Origin: an uncultured Lachnospiraceae bacterium
GTDB lineage: Bacteria; Bacillota; Clostridia; Lachnospirales; Lachnospiraceae
Direction: 5' to 3'
Length of the DNA: 64,000 bases
Assembly (NCBI GenBank): GCA_910585005.1
Contig: CAJUCN010000014.1
Location: 26,479-90,478 of the forward strand
In this document: in pieces, positions 43,774-52,418 of the stretch
Layout: the number at the start of each line of letters is the position of its first letter
Numbering within the stretch: position 1 is the stretch's first letter
Made by a program: the position numbers and the translations under genes
Notes under the pieces: model-generated
Database searches by the model: none
What the model was told of the DNA's origin: nothing
Seen by the model: only the letters and a program-made list of their open reading frames with translations

Positions 43774-43823
43774 AAAAGGCGTCAGTACTTGGTGAGGTTT
43801 TCCAGCTAAGTACTGACGCTTTT
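43774..43823. terminator. Bidirectional terminator after GH31-GH120
   Basis: GCGTCAGTACTT (43779-43790) pairs perfectly with AAGTACTGACGC (43808-43819), with A residues before and T residues after the stem, so it can serve both convergent genes. Confidence 0.9.
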
Positions 43824-43869
43824 GGGTTTCTGATTCCGTACGCGGTAAGGTGTAACAGAATATTGTAGT

Positions 43870-44712
43870 TTATAATGCCCCTTTTGGACAGTTCCGGATA
43901 CATTCGGAACAGAGGATGCATTCGGTTCCGTTTTTTCGTTTCCGTGAATTGTTGGTAACGTCCACATCCATCGGACAAACTTTTTTACATTTACCGCAGG
44001 AAATACATTTGGTTTTATCGCATGTTACGCGGAGAAGAGAAAAGTAGCTCATGGGCTTTAAAAATACTGTGATCGGACAGATGTATTTGCAGAATGCACG
44101 GTTGTCTTTGAAAGAGAAAGCCAAAAGAATCCCAATGGCATAGTATAATACATTCCCGGCGATAAATGCCCAAAACATGATTTTTTCTATATGACCGGCA
44201 TGTGCAAGAAACAGGGACAAAACGAAGAAAAAGGAAAGGGCAAATGTAAGATATCTGATCCAGCCGATCTTTTTTCTTGGCATTTCGGTGATTTTATAGG
44301 GAAGAAAATCAAGTACCATTGCAGTCCAGCAGGCATAGCCACACCATCCCCGGCCAAAAACCAAGGGCCCGAATATTTTAGCAACGGCATAGTGGATCGT
44401 TGCGGCCTCAAATACGCCGGTAAACAGATAATACCAAAACCCTTCAATCTGCATGTTTTCGCCGCTGATCACCCCTAGGTAAATGAGCATATAAAGCCCT
44501 ACAAGAAGCTGCGTGACCCGGCGGGCATGTTTATAGTTGTTAAGAAACAGGAAGATTCCCAGGGAGATAGAGATTCCTATGTAACTAAAATTAAAAAAGT
44601 AAAACAAAGTATCTTTCGTCACCCATAGCAGGACTGCTATTGTTTCAAAAACCAGCAGCATTGCGGCGGGCAGCAGATATTTGCGTGTCGTTTTTACTTC
44701 CTTATTTTCCAT
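43870..44712 (-). CDS. NapH/MauN-like 4Fe-4S membrane protein
   Basis: This 280-residue protein has about six membrane segments. GWCGYACW and FCKYICPI are Cys-bearing motifs of the NapH/RdxA-like family, and the C-terminus has two 4Fe-4S cluster motifs, CISCGKCKKVCPMD and CILCSECIRNCPKG. It probably moves electrons through or along the membrane to an acceptor not encoded here. The second of two ATG codons is preferred because GGGAGG then has a normal distance. The gene is followed on its strand by the shared terminator. Its next upstream neighbours on the minus strand are a membrane protein and an ECF S component. Confidence 0.88.
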   Translation of the reverse strand: MENKEVKTTRKYLLPAAMLLVFETIAVLLWVTKDTLFYFFNFSYIGISISLGIFLFLNNYKHARRVTQLLVGLYMLIYLGVISGENMQIEGFWYYLFTGVFEAATIHYAVAKIFGPLVFGRGWCGYACWTAMVLDFLPYKITEMPRKKIGWIRYLTFALSFFFVLSLFLAHAGHIEKIMFWAFIAGNVLYYAIGILLAFSFKDNRAFCKYICPITVFLKPMSYFSLLRVTCDKTKCISCGKCKKVCPMDVDVTNNSRKRKNGTECILCSECIRNCPKGAL

Positions 44713-44825
44713 CATATCCTCCCTGGCTTTCGCTTTTCTGATTTATTTTAAAATAGCAGCTTGTAGGATGCAATGAATATTTACAGAAAATATATGGTTT
44801 CCGTATCTGCAATCCCCGGTCACAG

Positions 44826-45290
44826 TTAAGAGGTTTTGTGTTGATAATGGATACCGATATGTCCGATACCTAAAAGAAGTGTTGCGATTAACATACATAC
44901 AACCTTTCCATATATCCCCAACATCAAAAACGCAAGAACCGGCAGGGTTGCCCCGGCAAGGGGAATCCCTAAAAAACTGCTGTAAAAGTCCGATAATCTT
45001 CGTTCGCTCCGAAAATAACGTACCCACCATGCTTCATACATGATCATGAAAAGAAAAGCCCCAATCAGCCATAAAGACCAAGGCGTCCATTTCTGTATAT
45101 TAAAATCAGAAAACACCAATGAAAAACAACAGGTCAATGCTTCTCCTAACCTTTCAAAGAACAGTAACATTTTATTTTCTTTTTCGGACGTGTATCCTAG
45201 TGGCTTTCTTTTGGACCATATGATATTGGGAATGAATAACATGAACAAAAAAAGTAATCCGATATATGAAAAGCCCCAATTTCCAAACAT
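44826..45290 (-). CDS. Hypothetical membrane protein
   Basis: This 154-residue protein has about four membrane segments (near 5-24, 70-88, 102-125 and 128-148) separated by short charged loops. The family is not recognised. It lies between the 4Fe-4S protein and the ECF S component on the same strand, with about 110 and 60 bases of spacing, so the three may be cotranscribed. No catalytic motif is seen. Confidence 0.65.
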   Translation of the reverse strand: MFGNWGFSYIGLLFLFMLFIPNIIWSKRKPLGYTSEKENKMLLFFERLGEALTCCFSLVFSDFNIQKWTPWSLWLIGAFLFMIMYEAWWVRYFRSERRLSDFYSSFLGIPLAGATLPVLAFLMLGIYGKVVCMLIATLLLGIGHIGIHYQHKTS

Positions 45291-45347
45291 ATTATTATCC
45301 TCCGGCTAAAAGTTTTTTGATTCCCTGCACCATTCCAAATAAGAATT

Positions 45348-45920
45348 TTACAATTGAAACCCTGCTTTTTTAAGAGCCGGGCGCAGCGCCATATAAAGAA
45401 GCACTGACACGATAGCGGAAGTGACCGCATTAATAGAAGTGGATGCAATATTCCAGGCAAGGGTCACTTCGGCGGCAGGCTTTCCAAGAATGGCCAGTTT
45501 ATAAACATAGCCAAAAAGCGGGTCGAAGACCACATTAAACCCAAGCCCGCACACTGTTGCAAGGATGGTCCATTTCAGCACTTTGCCGTTATCTTTTTCG
45601 GCGGAGATTTTTCCAAGCCTATGTGCAACCAGTCCGGTAATCAGTCCGATACAAAATTTCAGGATAAACGTTTTCGGCGCATAAATGATGTACTGGGGAT
45701 CCAGGAGGTCGCCGATGGTCATGCCGATTGCGCCGCCAAGTCCGCCGTAGACGCCGCCAAGAAGTAAAGCGCCGAGTACACAGACGGCGTTTCCCAGGTG
45801 GATGGAGGTAGCGTCGCCGCCGGGAAGCTGGATCCTAATCTGCAAGAAGGTAAATACCACATAGGAAAGGGCCGCCATCAGTCCGGTGAGGGCAATTTTC
45901 TGCGTTGTTTGTTTTTTCAT
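45348..45920 (-). CDS. ECF transporter substrate-binding (S) component
   Basis: This 190-residue protein has about six membrane segments and the small-residue-rich pattern of the ECF S family (HLGNAVCVLGALLLGGVYGGLGGAIGMTIGDLLDP). S components bind a vitamin or metal at the outer face and share the EcfA/EcfA'/EcfT energising module, which is not in the window. The vitamin cannot be assigned. The ATG at 45920 is chosen because GGAG then has eight bases of spacing. A palindrome in the upstream region (45987-46006) suggests its own repressor. Confidence 0.88.
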   Translation of the reverse strand: MKKQTTQKIALTGLMAALSYVVFTFLQIRIQLPGGDATSIHLGNAVCVLGALLLGGVYGGLGGAIGMTIGDLLDPQYIIYAPKTFILKFCIGLITGLVAHRLGKISAEKDNGKVLKWTILATVCGLGFNVVFDPLFGYVYKLAILGKPAAEVTLAWNIASTSINAVTSAIVSVLLYMALRPALKKAGFQL

Positions 45921-45986
45921 AATCATTCTCCAATTTTGTTTTTAGATTGCAAGTAAATTACTCATAAGTCATATTATAAGCAAATG

Positions 45987-46006
45987 TGGCATTTTAAAAA
46001 GTGCCA
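45987..46006 (-). promoter_or_regulatory. Inverted repeat upstream of the ECF S gene
   Basis: TGGCA (45987-45991) and TGCCA (46002-46006) form an inverted repeat around an A/T-rich centre. On the minus strand it lies just upstream of a TATAAT (45978-45973). It is probably an operator for the vitamin-uptake gene. Confidence 0.55.
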
Positions 46007-46099
46007 AATCATAACTTTTTAGACATACCAGTTTAAAATTTTATTTCATAAATTTTTTCTAAAAAAGAATTTCCAGTTTCTTAAATATCCGGAATCCGG

Positions 46100-46150
46100 T
46101 TGACATTTCCATCAGCAAAGGCATAAAATATCAAATAGTTAACTAGTTAA
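46100..46150 (+). promoter_or_regulatory. marR promoter with autoregulatory palindrome
   Basis: TTGACA (46100-46105) and TAAAAT (46124-46129) are 18 bases apart. TTAACTAGTTAA (46139-46150), a perfect 12-bp palindrome, covers the likely transcription start, the usual place for MarR self-repression. AAGGAGG stands before the start codon. Confidence 0.8.
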
Positions 46151-46184
46151 ATATTAAATGATTAATATTTGGAAGGAGGCCATG

Positions 46185-46628
46185 ATGGAAAGTAAGCAGC
46201 ATCAGATCGTGAACTTGTTTAGACGTTCTGATCAAATGATCAGGCGTTCGATAGAATGCAAAGTGAAAGACACTGGTCTGCATAGGAGCCAGCACAGGAT
46301 CCTGATGATCTTAGGCAAGCACCCGGACTGCTCCCAGACGGTTCTTGCGGAAAAGCTGGAAGTATCCCCGGCGGCGGTGGCGGTAGCATTGAAAAAGCTG
46401 GAAAAAGCGGGATATATTGCCCGTGTATGTGATGATAAGGATAACCGCATGAACCATGTGGTGGTGACGCCTAAAGGACTTGAGGCAATCAGGATCAGTT
46501 GTATTTATTTTCAGGAAGTGGAAAATGCCTTGTTGAAAGGGTTTTCGGAGGAGGAAATGGATATGGTGGAACGGTTCTTAAACAGGTTTATCCAAAATGG
46601 GGAGGACTATTACAAATCGAAAGCTTGA
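46185..46628 (+). CDS. MarR family transcriptional regulator
   Basis: This protein of 147 residues has the MarR winged helix (LHRSQHRILMILGKHPDCSQTVLAEKLEVSPAAVAVALKKLEKAGYI, wing VCDDKDNRMNHVVVTPKG). Of two ATGs in a row, the second (46185) has the better distance from AAGGAGG. It is followed after 34 bases by two ABC exporter genes, the classical arrangement of a drug-responsive repressor with its export pump. A palindrome at its own promoter fits autorepression that is lifted when a ligand binds. Confidence 0.93.
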   Translation: MESKQHQIVNLFRRSDQMIRRSIECKVKDTGLHRSQHRILMILGKHPDCSQTVLAEKLEVSPAAVAVALKKLEKAGYIARVCDDKDNRMNHVVVTPKGLEAIRISCIYFQEVENALLKGFSEEEMDMVERFLNRFIQNGEDYYKSKA

Positions 46629-46662
46629 AACAGAACTTGAAAAGGAAGGCAGGAGTGAATTT

Positions 46663-48399
46663 ATGAAAAGATTTTGGAAATACATCAGGCCATATTTACC
46701 GGCGTTTATTATCGGCCCGCTTCTGATGATCGTGGAGGTGATCGGGGAAGTGCTTTTGCCAAAGCTGATGGCAAACATTATCAATGTAGGTGCGGCAAAC
46801 CATGATGTCCCTTATATCATCGGAATGGGGATTTTCATGATTGCATCGGCGTTTTTGATGATGGCCGGGGGGATTGGCGGCGCCTATTTTGCGGCCAAGG
46901 CGGCAATCAGCTTTTCAGCGGATTTAAGGAGCGATCTGTTTGACAAGGTGCAGAAATTTTCCTTTTCCAATTTGGATCAGTTTAGCACGGGATCTTTAGT
47001 GACCAGGCTGACCAATGACATTACCCAGGTTCAGAACCTGATTAATATGGCGCTCCGTATGATGCTCCGGGCACCCGGGATGCTCATTGGCGCCCTGATT
47101 ATGGCAATTGTCATGAATGCCCAGCTTGCGGTGGTAGTGCTGGTGGTGATCCCGATTTTGACGGCATTGATCCTGTTGATCATCAAAGCCGCATTCCCAA
47201 GGTTTGAAATCATGCAGAAAAAGCTGGATTTTTTAAATTCTAATATCCAGGAGGTTTTGACGAATGTGCGTGTCATCAAATCTTTTGTCCGTGGAGGCTA
47301 TGAAGAAAAGAAATTTGCGGATGCCAATGAGGATTTGAAACAGTCCAGCTTAAACGCATTTAAGGTGGTGATCTTTACCATGCCCCTTATGATGTGCATG
47401 ATGAATGTAACCACTCTTGCAGTGGTATGGTTTGGGGGGAAACAGATTCTTGCAGGTTCCATGCCTGTGGGAGACTTGACGGCGTTTACCACTTATATTG
47501 TCCAGATATTAATGTCGCTGATGATGCTGGCCATGGTGCTTTTACAAAGTTCCAGGGCCCTTGCATCACTCCACCGGATTACGGAAGTGTTAGATACGGA
47601 AGTGAGCCTGTCAGATGAAAACTGTAGGTTGCCGAAAAAGACGGTTGACAGTGGAAGGGTTGAGTTTCAGGATGTAAGTTTCCGCTATTATAAGGAAAAT
47701 AAAGAGACGGTGCTTTCCCATATCAGTTTTCAGGTGGAAAGCGGCCAAATGCTGGGGATCATCGGGTCTACCGGAAGCGGCAAGACCACACTGGTACAGA
47801 TGATTCCCCGGCTTTACGATGTGGACGAAGGGCGTGTTTTGGTGGACGGTGTGGACGTGAAAGATTATTCCCTGAAAAACCTTCGGGAAGGCGTGGGGAT
47901 GGTACTCCAAAAGAATGTACTGTTCTCCGGTTCTATTGCGGAAAACCTAATGTGGGGGGATGGAAAGGCCTCTGTGGATGAGATGAAAAACGCGGCAAAA
48001 GCAGCCCAGGCGGATGAGTTTGTCACCTCTTTTACGGAAGGGTACCGGACGGAACTTGGGCAGGGCGGCGTCAATGTGTCTGGCGGGCAGAAGCAGCGGC
48101 TTTGTATTGCAAGGGCTCTTCTGAAAAAGCCGAAAATCCTGATTTTGGATGATTCCACCAGCGCCGTGGATACGGCAACGGAAGCCAAAATCAGAGAAAG
48201 CTTTTCCGGTACTTTGAAAAATACCACCAAGATCATTATTGCCCAAAGGATCACTTCTGTCATGGATGCAGACGAGATTCTCGTTCTTGATGAAGGGCGG
48301 ATCGTGGGAATGGGAAGACATGAACAACTCCTTAAAGAGTGCGAGGCTTATCAGGAGATTTATTATTCCCAGATGGACAGGGAGGTGAGCGTATCATGA
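46663..48399 (+). CDS. Heterodimeric ABC exporter subunit (degenerate ATP site)
   Basis: This 578-residue half-transporter has six membrane segments and one ATPase domain with Walker A GSTGSGKTT, signature VSGGQKQR and Walker B followed by D instead of the catalytic Glu (ILILDDSTSAVD). Such a change is typical of one subunit of heterodimeric exporters such as BmrCD or TM287/288. The start at 46663 follows AGGAG and lies after an open but unlikely N-terminal stretch. Its stop overlaps the start of the second subunit (ATGA). With MarR it probably exports toxic compounds. Confidence 0.94.
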   Translation: MKRFWKYIRPYLPAFIIGPLLMIVEVIGEVLLPKLMANIINVGAANHDVPYIIGMGIFMIASAFLMMAGGIGGAYFAAKAAISFSADLRSDLFDKVQKFSFSNLDQFSTGSLVTRLTNDITQVQNLINMALRMMLRAPGMLIGALIMAIVMNAQLAVVVLVVIPILTALILLIIKAAFPRFEIMQKKLDFLNSNIQEVLTNVRVIKSFVRGGYEEKKFADANEDLKQSSLNAFKVVIFTMPLMMCMMNVTTLAVVWFGGKQILAGSMPVGDLTAFTTYIVQILMSLMMLAMVLLQSSRALASLHRITEVLDTEVSLSDENCRLPKKTVDSGRVEFQDVSFRYYKENKETVLSHISFQVESGQMLGIIGSTGSGKTTLVQMIPRLYDVDEGRVLVDGVDVKDYSLKNLREGVGMVLQKNVLFSGSIAENLMWGDGKASVDEMKNAAKAAQADEFVTSFTEGYRTELGQGGVNVSGGQKQRLCIARALLKKPKILILDDSTSAVDTATEAKIRESFSGTLKNTTKIIIAQRITSVMDADEILVLDEGRIVGMGRHEQLLKECEAYQEIYYSQMDREVSVS

Positions 48400-50402
48400 G
48401 AGCGGAAAAGCTTGCTTATTTGGAAAAAAAATATGAAAGTAAATTAGCGCCCAAAGAGGATTTCTTGCAAAATGGAGGCCCGATGGGAAAGCCAGGGCCG
48501 AACATGCCCGGGCACGGAAGGCGCGGAGCAAGGGGCGGTATGCCGGGTGGCAAGCCCCGGAATGTGAAAAAGACGGTAGGACGGCTTCTGGGCTATCTTG
48601 GGAACCAGAAACTAAAGCTGGGAATCGTTTTTTTGTGCGTGATCGGTGGAACGGCAGCAAACCTGGCCGGTTCTTATATGCTGCGGCCAATTATCAACGG
48701 TTTGACTTCCCGGGATGGGAGCGTGGCAAAGCTGTTAAAAGGCGTATTGATGATGGCGTGTATTTACCTTGTGGCGCTGCTGACCCAGTATTTGCAGCAG
48801 AGGATCATGATCGGGATATCCCAGGGGGCGATCCAAAAGCTGCGGAACGACTTGTTTGGAAAATTGCAAAAACTGCCGGTGAGATATTATGACACCAATA
48901 ACCACGGGGATGTAATGAGCCGTTTTACCAATGATGTGGATACGGTGGGAGAAATGCTGAATAATACGGTAGTACAGTTGATTTCCGGGACGATCAGCAT
49001 TGTAGGAACATTTGCCCTTATGGTCTATACCAATGTGTGGCTGACCCTGATCACAATCGTGATGATTCCGGTCATGTTAAAGGCGGTTCAGTTTGTGGGA
49101 GGAAAAAGCAGGAAGTATTACCGTGCACAGCAGGCGGCGATCGGCACGATAAACGGTTACATTGAGGAGACGGTGACCGGACAGAAGGTGGTAAAGGTAT
49201 TTTGCCATGAGGAGGAATCCCGGGAGGAATTTGAATACTTGAACCAGGATCTTCGGGGAAAACAGATCAAAGCCCAGTTTTTTGGCGGAATTATGGGGCC
49301 GGTCATGGGGAACTTAAGCCAGGTCAGCTATTCCCTGACCGCATGTATCGGCGGTATTTTGTGTGTACTTAGGGGATTTGATATCGGTGGGCTTACCGTG
49401 TTCGTCAATTATTCCCGTCAGTTTTCCCGGCCTATTAACGAGGTGGCAATGCAGGTGAACACGATCTTTTCCGCCCTTGCCGGTGCAGAGAGGGTATTTG
49501 CAGTGATGGATGCGGAGCCGGAAACGGAAGATGTGCCCAATGCCGTGTCCATAAAAGAGGAAAACGGGAAAAAGTTTTATGTTATTCCCAAGGCAAATAC
49601 TATTACGCAAAAGGAAGGGTTTTTGACGGATCTTGTCCGTGAGGATGAAAGGTATTATTATAAGGAAGTAAAAGGTGCGGTCACCTTAAAGGACGTGACC
49701 TTCGGTTACAATCCTGATAAGAGGATCTTAACGGATGTCTCCCTGTATGCCAAGCCGGGCCAAAAGATTGCCTTTGTGGGTTCGACGGGGGCAGGGAAAA
49801 CGACCATCACCAACCTGATCAACCGTTTTTATGACATTGACTCCGGAGTTATCACAGTGGACGATATTCCGGTGACGGAACTGGTAAGGGATGACCTGCG
49901 GAAAAATATTTCCATGGTTCTGCAGGATACCCATTTGTTTACCGGAACGGTCCGGGAAAATATCAGGTACGGCAGACTGGATGCTACGGACGCAGAGGTG
50001 GAGCAGGCGGCAAGGACAGCCAGCGCCCATTCCTTTATCATGCGTCTTGAAAATGGCTATGATACCATGCTGGAAGGAGATGGAGCGAATTTAAGCCAGG
50101 GGCAGAGACAGTTGATCAATATTGCCCGGGCGGCAATCTCCAAGGCGCCTATCCTGATTTTGGATGAGGCAACCAGTTCCGTAGATACCAGGACGGAAAA
50201 GCATATCGAGAAGGGGATGGACCGGCTGATGGCGGAGCGTACCACGCTGGTAATCGCCCACCGGTTATCCACGGTAAGGAATGCCAATGCCATCATGGTA
50301 TTGGAAAACGGTGTGATCATAGAGCGGGGCGATCATGACGATCTGTTGGCGCAAAAAGGGCGTTATTACGAGCTTTATACCGGGCTTAGTGAACTGGATT
50401 AA
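48396..50402 (+). CDS. Heterodimeric ABC exporter subunit (active ATP site)
   Basis: This 668-residue half-transporter has a long N-terminal extension rich in Gly, Pro and Arg (about 1-60), six membrane segments, and an ATPase with Walker A GSTGAGKTT, signature LSQGQRQL and an intact Walker B Glu (ILILDEATSSVD). A lengthy insertion before the ATPase (about residues 370-415) is typical of the larger subunit of this type. It pairs with the previous gene, whose ATP site is degenerate. A strong terminator follows. Confidence 0.94.
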   Translation: MRAEKLAYLEKKYESKLAPKEDFLQNGGPMGKPGPNMPGHGRRGARGGMPGGKPRNVKKTVGRLLGYLGNQKLKLGIVFLCVIGGTAANLAGSYMLRPIINGLTSRDGSVAKLLKGVLMMACIYLVALLTQYLQQRIMIGISQGAIQKLRNDLFGKLQKLPVRYYDTNNHGDVMSRFTNDVDTVGEMLNNTVVQLISGTISIVGTFALMVYTNVWLTLITIVMIPVMLKAVQFVGGKSRKYYRAQQAAIGTINGYIEETVTGQKVVKVFCHEEESREEFEYLNQDLRGKQIKAQFFGGIMGPVMGNLSQVSYSLTACIGGILCVLRGFDIGGLTVFVNYSRQFSRPINEVAMQVNTIFSALAGAERVFAVMDAEPETEDVPNAVSIKEENGKKFYVIPKANTITQKEGFLTDLVREDERYYYKEVKGAVTLKDVTFGYNPDKRILTDVSLYAKPGQKIAFVGSTGAGKTTITNLINRFYDIDSGVITVDDIPVTELVRDDLRKNISMVLQDTHLFTGTVRENIRYGRLDATDAEVEQAARTASAHSFIMRLENGYDTMLEGDGANLSQGQRQLINIARAAISKAPILILDEATSSVDTRTEKHIEKGMDRLMAERTTLVIAHRLSTVRNANAIMVLENGVIIERGDHDDLLAQKGRYYELYTGLSELD

Positions 50403-50409
50403 AGGCTTA

Positions 50410-50455
50410 AATCTTGCTGGTTATAGATAAAACCTATAACCAGCAAGATTTTTTC
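50410..50455 (+). terminator. Terminator of the MarR-exporter operon
   Basis: A perfect 17-bp stem (50410-50426 with 50434-50450, starting AATCTTGC and ending GCAAGATT) is followed by TTTTT. Confidence 0.93.
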
Positions 50456-50459
50456 TATA

Positions 50460-50489
50460 TTGTACAAAAGCCCGTCATAGTGATATACT
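50460..50489 (+). promoter_or_regulatory. metQ promoter
   Basis: TTGTAC (50460-50465) and TATACT (50484-50489) are 18 bases apart. No S-box or T-box structure is seen in the short leader before metQ. Confidence 0.65.
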
Positions 50490-50536
50490 CTCTCTAGCAA
50501 AGGAAAAAGATATGATTGCTACAGGAGGAAAAGATT

Positions 50537-51349
50537 ATGAAAAAATTTTTGGCAGTTTTCGTGACCGGGGCATTGGCTGTGGGCGCCCTTGTTGGTTGCG
50601 GCGGCAAAGGCGCTGATGATAAGGTGATTAAAGTGGCGGCATCCGCGACACCCCATGCAGAGCTTTTAGAGCAGGCAAAGCCGATCCTTGCAGAGCAGGG
50701 ATACGACCTTCAGGTGACGGTTTTTGACGATTATATCCAGCCCAACGAAGTGGTGGAAGGAGGCGATTTTGATGCCAACTATTTCCAGCATATCCCTTAC
50801 CTTGACAGCTTTAATGAAGAAAAGGGAACCCATCTGGTGAACGCGGGAGGGATCCATTATGAACCCTTTGGAATTTATCCCGGAACTAAGTCAGACCTGG
50901 GTGCGGTGGCGGAAGGTGACAGCATTGCAGTTCCCAATGACACTACCAATGAAGCAAGGGCGCTGTTACTGTTGCAGGATAACGGGTTGATTACCTTAAA
51001 AGAAGGCGCAGGACTTAACGCAACGGTAAATGACATTACCGATAACCCTTATAACCTGGATATCGTGGAACTGGAAGCAGCCCAGATTCCCAGGGTCCTT
51101 CCCGAAGTTGCCTATGCGGTCATGAACGGGAACTATGCGTTGGAGGCAGGCTATTCCGTAGCAAAGGATGCTCTTGCCTATGAAAGCTCTGATTCCGAGG
51201 CGGCAAAGACTTATGTGAACGTGATCGCCGTAAAGGAAGGGAACGAGAGTGCGGCTAAGGTGAAAGCGTTGGTAGATGCTCTGAAATCCGACACCATCAA
51301 GGAATATATCAACAGTACATATGACGGTGCGGTTATCCCCTTTGAATAA
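50537..51349 (+). CDS. metQ: MetQ/NlpA family substrate-binding lipoprotein
   Basis: This 270-residue lipoprotein has a signal peptide with the lipobox ALVGC, and C21 as the lipid-modified residue. Landmarks are KVAASATPHAELLEQ, the methionine-binding-family motif DYIQPNEVV and the pocket NYFQHIPYLD and NDTTNEARALLLLQ. The family delivers D- or L-methionine (sometimes other amino acids) to a MetNI transporter in the membrane. MetN and MetI genes are not adjacent, so it depends on a pump encoded elsewhere. A LysR regulator gene follows on the same strand. Confidence 0.92.
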   Translation: MKKFLAVFVTGALAVGALVGCGGKGADDKVIKVAASATPHAELLEQAKPILAEQGYDLQVTVFDDYIQPNEVVEGGDFDANYFQHIPYLDSFNEEKGTHLVNAGGIHYEPFGIYPGTKSDLGAVAEGDSIAVPNDTTNEARALLLLQDNGLITLKEGAGLNATVNDITDNPYNLDIVELEAAQIPRVLPEVAYAVMNGNYALEAGYSVAKDALAYESSDSEAAKTYVNVIAVKEGNESAAKVKALVDALKSDTIKEYINSTYDGAVIPFE

Positions 51350-51370
51350 AAGTGAATAATTGTGTATAAT
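51342..51370 (+). promoter_or_regulatory. Promoter between metQ and the LysR gene
   Basis: TTGAAT (51342-51347) and a perfect TATAAT (51365-51370) are 17 bases apart. The -35 box overlaps the metQ stop codon. The expected start, near 51377, is just before the next hairpin. Confidence 0.6.
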
Positions 51371-51377
51371 GGGCATA

Positions 51378-51412
51378 ACAGCTCCGGAACTCCGGTTCCG
51401 GGGCTGTTTTTA
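51378..51412 (+). terminator. Terminator after metQ
   Basis: ACAGCTCCGGAAC (51378-51390) pairs with GTTCCGGGGCTGT (51395-51407) around a TCCG loop, followed by TTTTT. Confidence 0.85.
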
Positions 51413-51450
51413 GGTACAGGAAACTATTTACGGACAGAAAGGATTATGAT

Positions 51451-52356
51451 ATGACATTAGCGCAGCTTCGTTATGTGATTGCAATTGCCGACACCCATTC
51501 CATGAATGAGGCGGCTAGAACCCTGTTCATTGCCCAGCCCAGTCTTTCCCAGGCAATCAAAGACCTGGAGGAAGAGATCGGCATATCGCTGTTTAACCGG
51601 AGCAACCGGGGGGTGCGCCTTACACCGGAAGGAGCGGAATTTCTCGGTTACGCAAGGGCTGTGGTGGAGCAGTACCGGCTGGTGGAGGATCGCTATATTG
51701 AAAAGAAAAACAGCAAAAAGAAGTTCAGCGTTTCCATGCAGCATTATACTTTTGCGGTAAAGGCTTTTGTGGAGCTGGTGAAGCAGTTTGGGATGGATGA
51801 GTACGAATTTGCAGCCCATGAGACCAAGACCTATGAGGTGATAGAGGATGTGAAGAATTTCCGCAGCGAGATTGGGATATTATATGTAAATGATTTTAAT
51901 TCCGCTGTGCTCACCAAGCTGTTTCAGGAGTCCGGCCTGGAGTTTACGGAAATCTTTCAATGCGGGATTTATGTTTATATGTGGAAGGGGCATCCTCTTG
52001 CAGGCAGGGAAGAAATAGCCCTGGAAGAGCTGGAGGAATATCCCTGTTTGTCCTTTGAGCAGGGGGAAAATAATTCTTTTTACTTTGCGGAGGAGGTACT
52101 GAGTACCTATGAATATAAACGGCTGATTAAGGCAAATGACAGGGCGACGCTGTTAAACCTGATGGTAGGGCTTAACGGCTATACCCTTTGTTCCGGTATT
52201 ATTTGTGAAAGCTTAAACGGAACCGATTACTGTGCGGTAAAGCTGAAATCCGAAGAGATTATGGCCATCGGGTATTTAAAGAGAAAGGGGATGCCTCTTA
52301 GTATGCTGGGGCAGAAATATCTGGATGAGGTCAAAAAATTTCGGGCAAGTTTATAA
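51451..52356 (+). CDS. LysR family transcriptional regulator
   Basis: This 301-residue protein has the LysR helix-turn-helix (residues 3-60, with NEAARTLFIAQPSLSQAIKDLE) and a substrate-binding co-inducer domain. It follows metQ, so control of methionine uptake is possible, in the manner of streptococcal MtaR/MetR-like regulators, but no binding site is recognised. The ribosome binding site is AAAGGA, seven bases before the ATG. It is transcribed towards, and stops 62 bases before, the MerR operon, which has its own promoter. Confidence 0.92.
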   Translation: MTLAQLRYVIAIADTHSMNEAARTLFIAQPSLSQAIKDLEEEIGISLFNRSNRGVRLTPEGAEFLGYARAVVEQYRLVEDRYIEKKNSKKKFSVSMQHYTFAVKAFVELVKQFGMDEYEFAAHETKTYEVIEDVKNFRSEIGILYVNDFNSAVLTKLFQESGLEFTEIFQCGIYVYMWKGHPLAGREEIALEELEEYPCLSFEQGENNSFYFAEEVLSTYEYKRLIKANDRATLLNLMVGLNGYTLCSGIICESLNGTDYCAVKLKSEEIMAIGYLKRKGMPLSMLGQKYLDEVKKFRASL

Positions 52357-52363
52357 AAAAGGA

Positions 52364-52394
52364 TTGCTCATGACGCTGCGTCATGTTGTAAGAT
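52364..52394 (+). promoter_or_regulatory. MerR-type promoter with 19-bp spacer and palindrome
   Basis: TTGCTC (52364-52369) and TAAGAT (52389-52394) are separated by 19 bases, longer than the normal 17. CATGACG-CTG-CGTCATG (52369-52385) is a perfect 7-bp inverted repeat filling the spacer. This is the classical layout of promoters that MerR-family regulators activate by twisting DNA. Confidence 0.9.
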
Positions 52395-52418
52395 AGCGGC
52401 GTAAGGAGGTGAGAAGCT

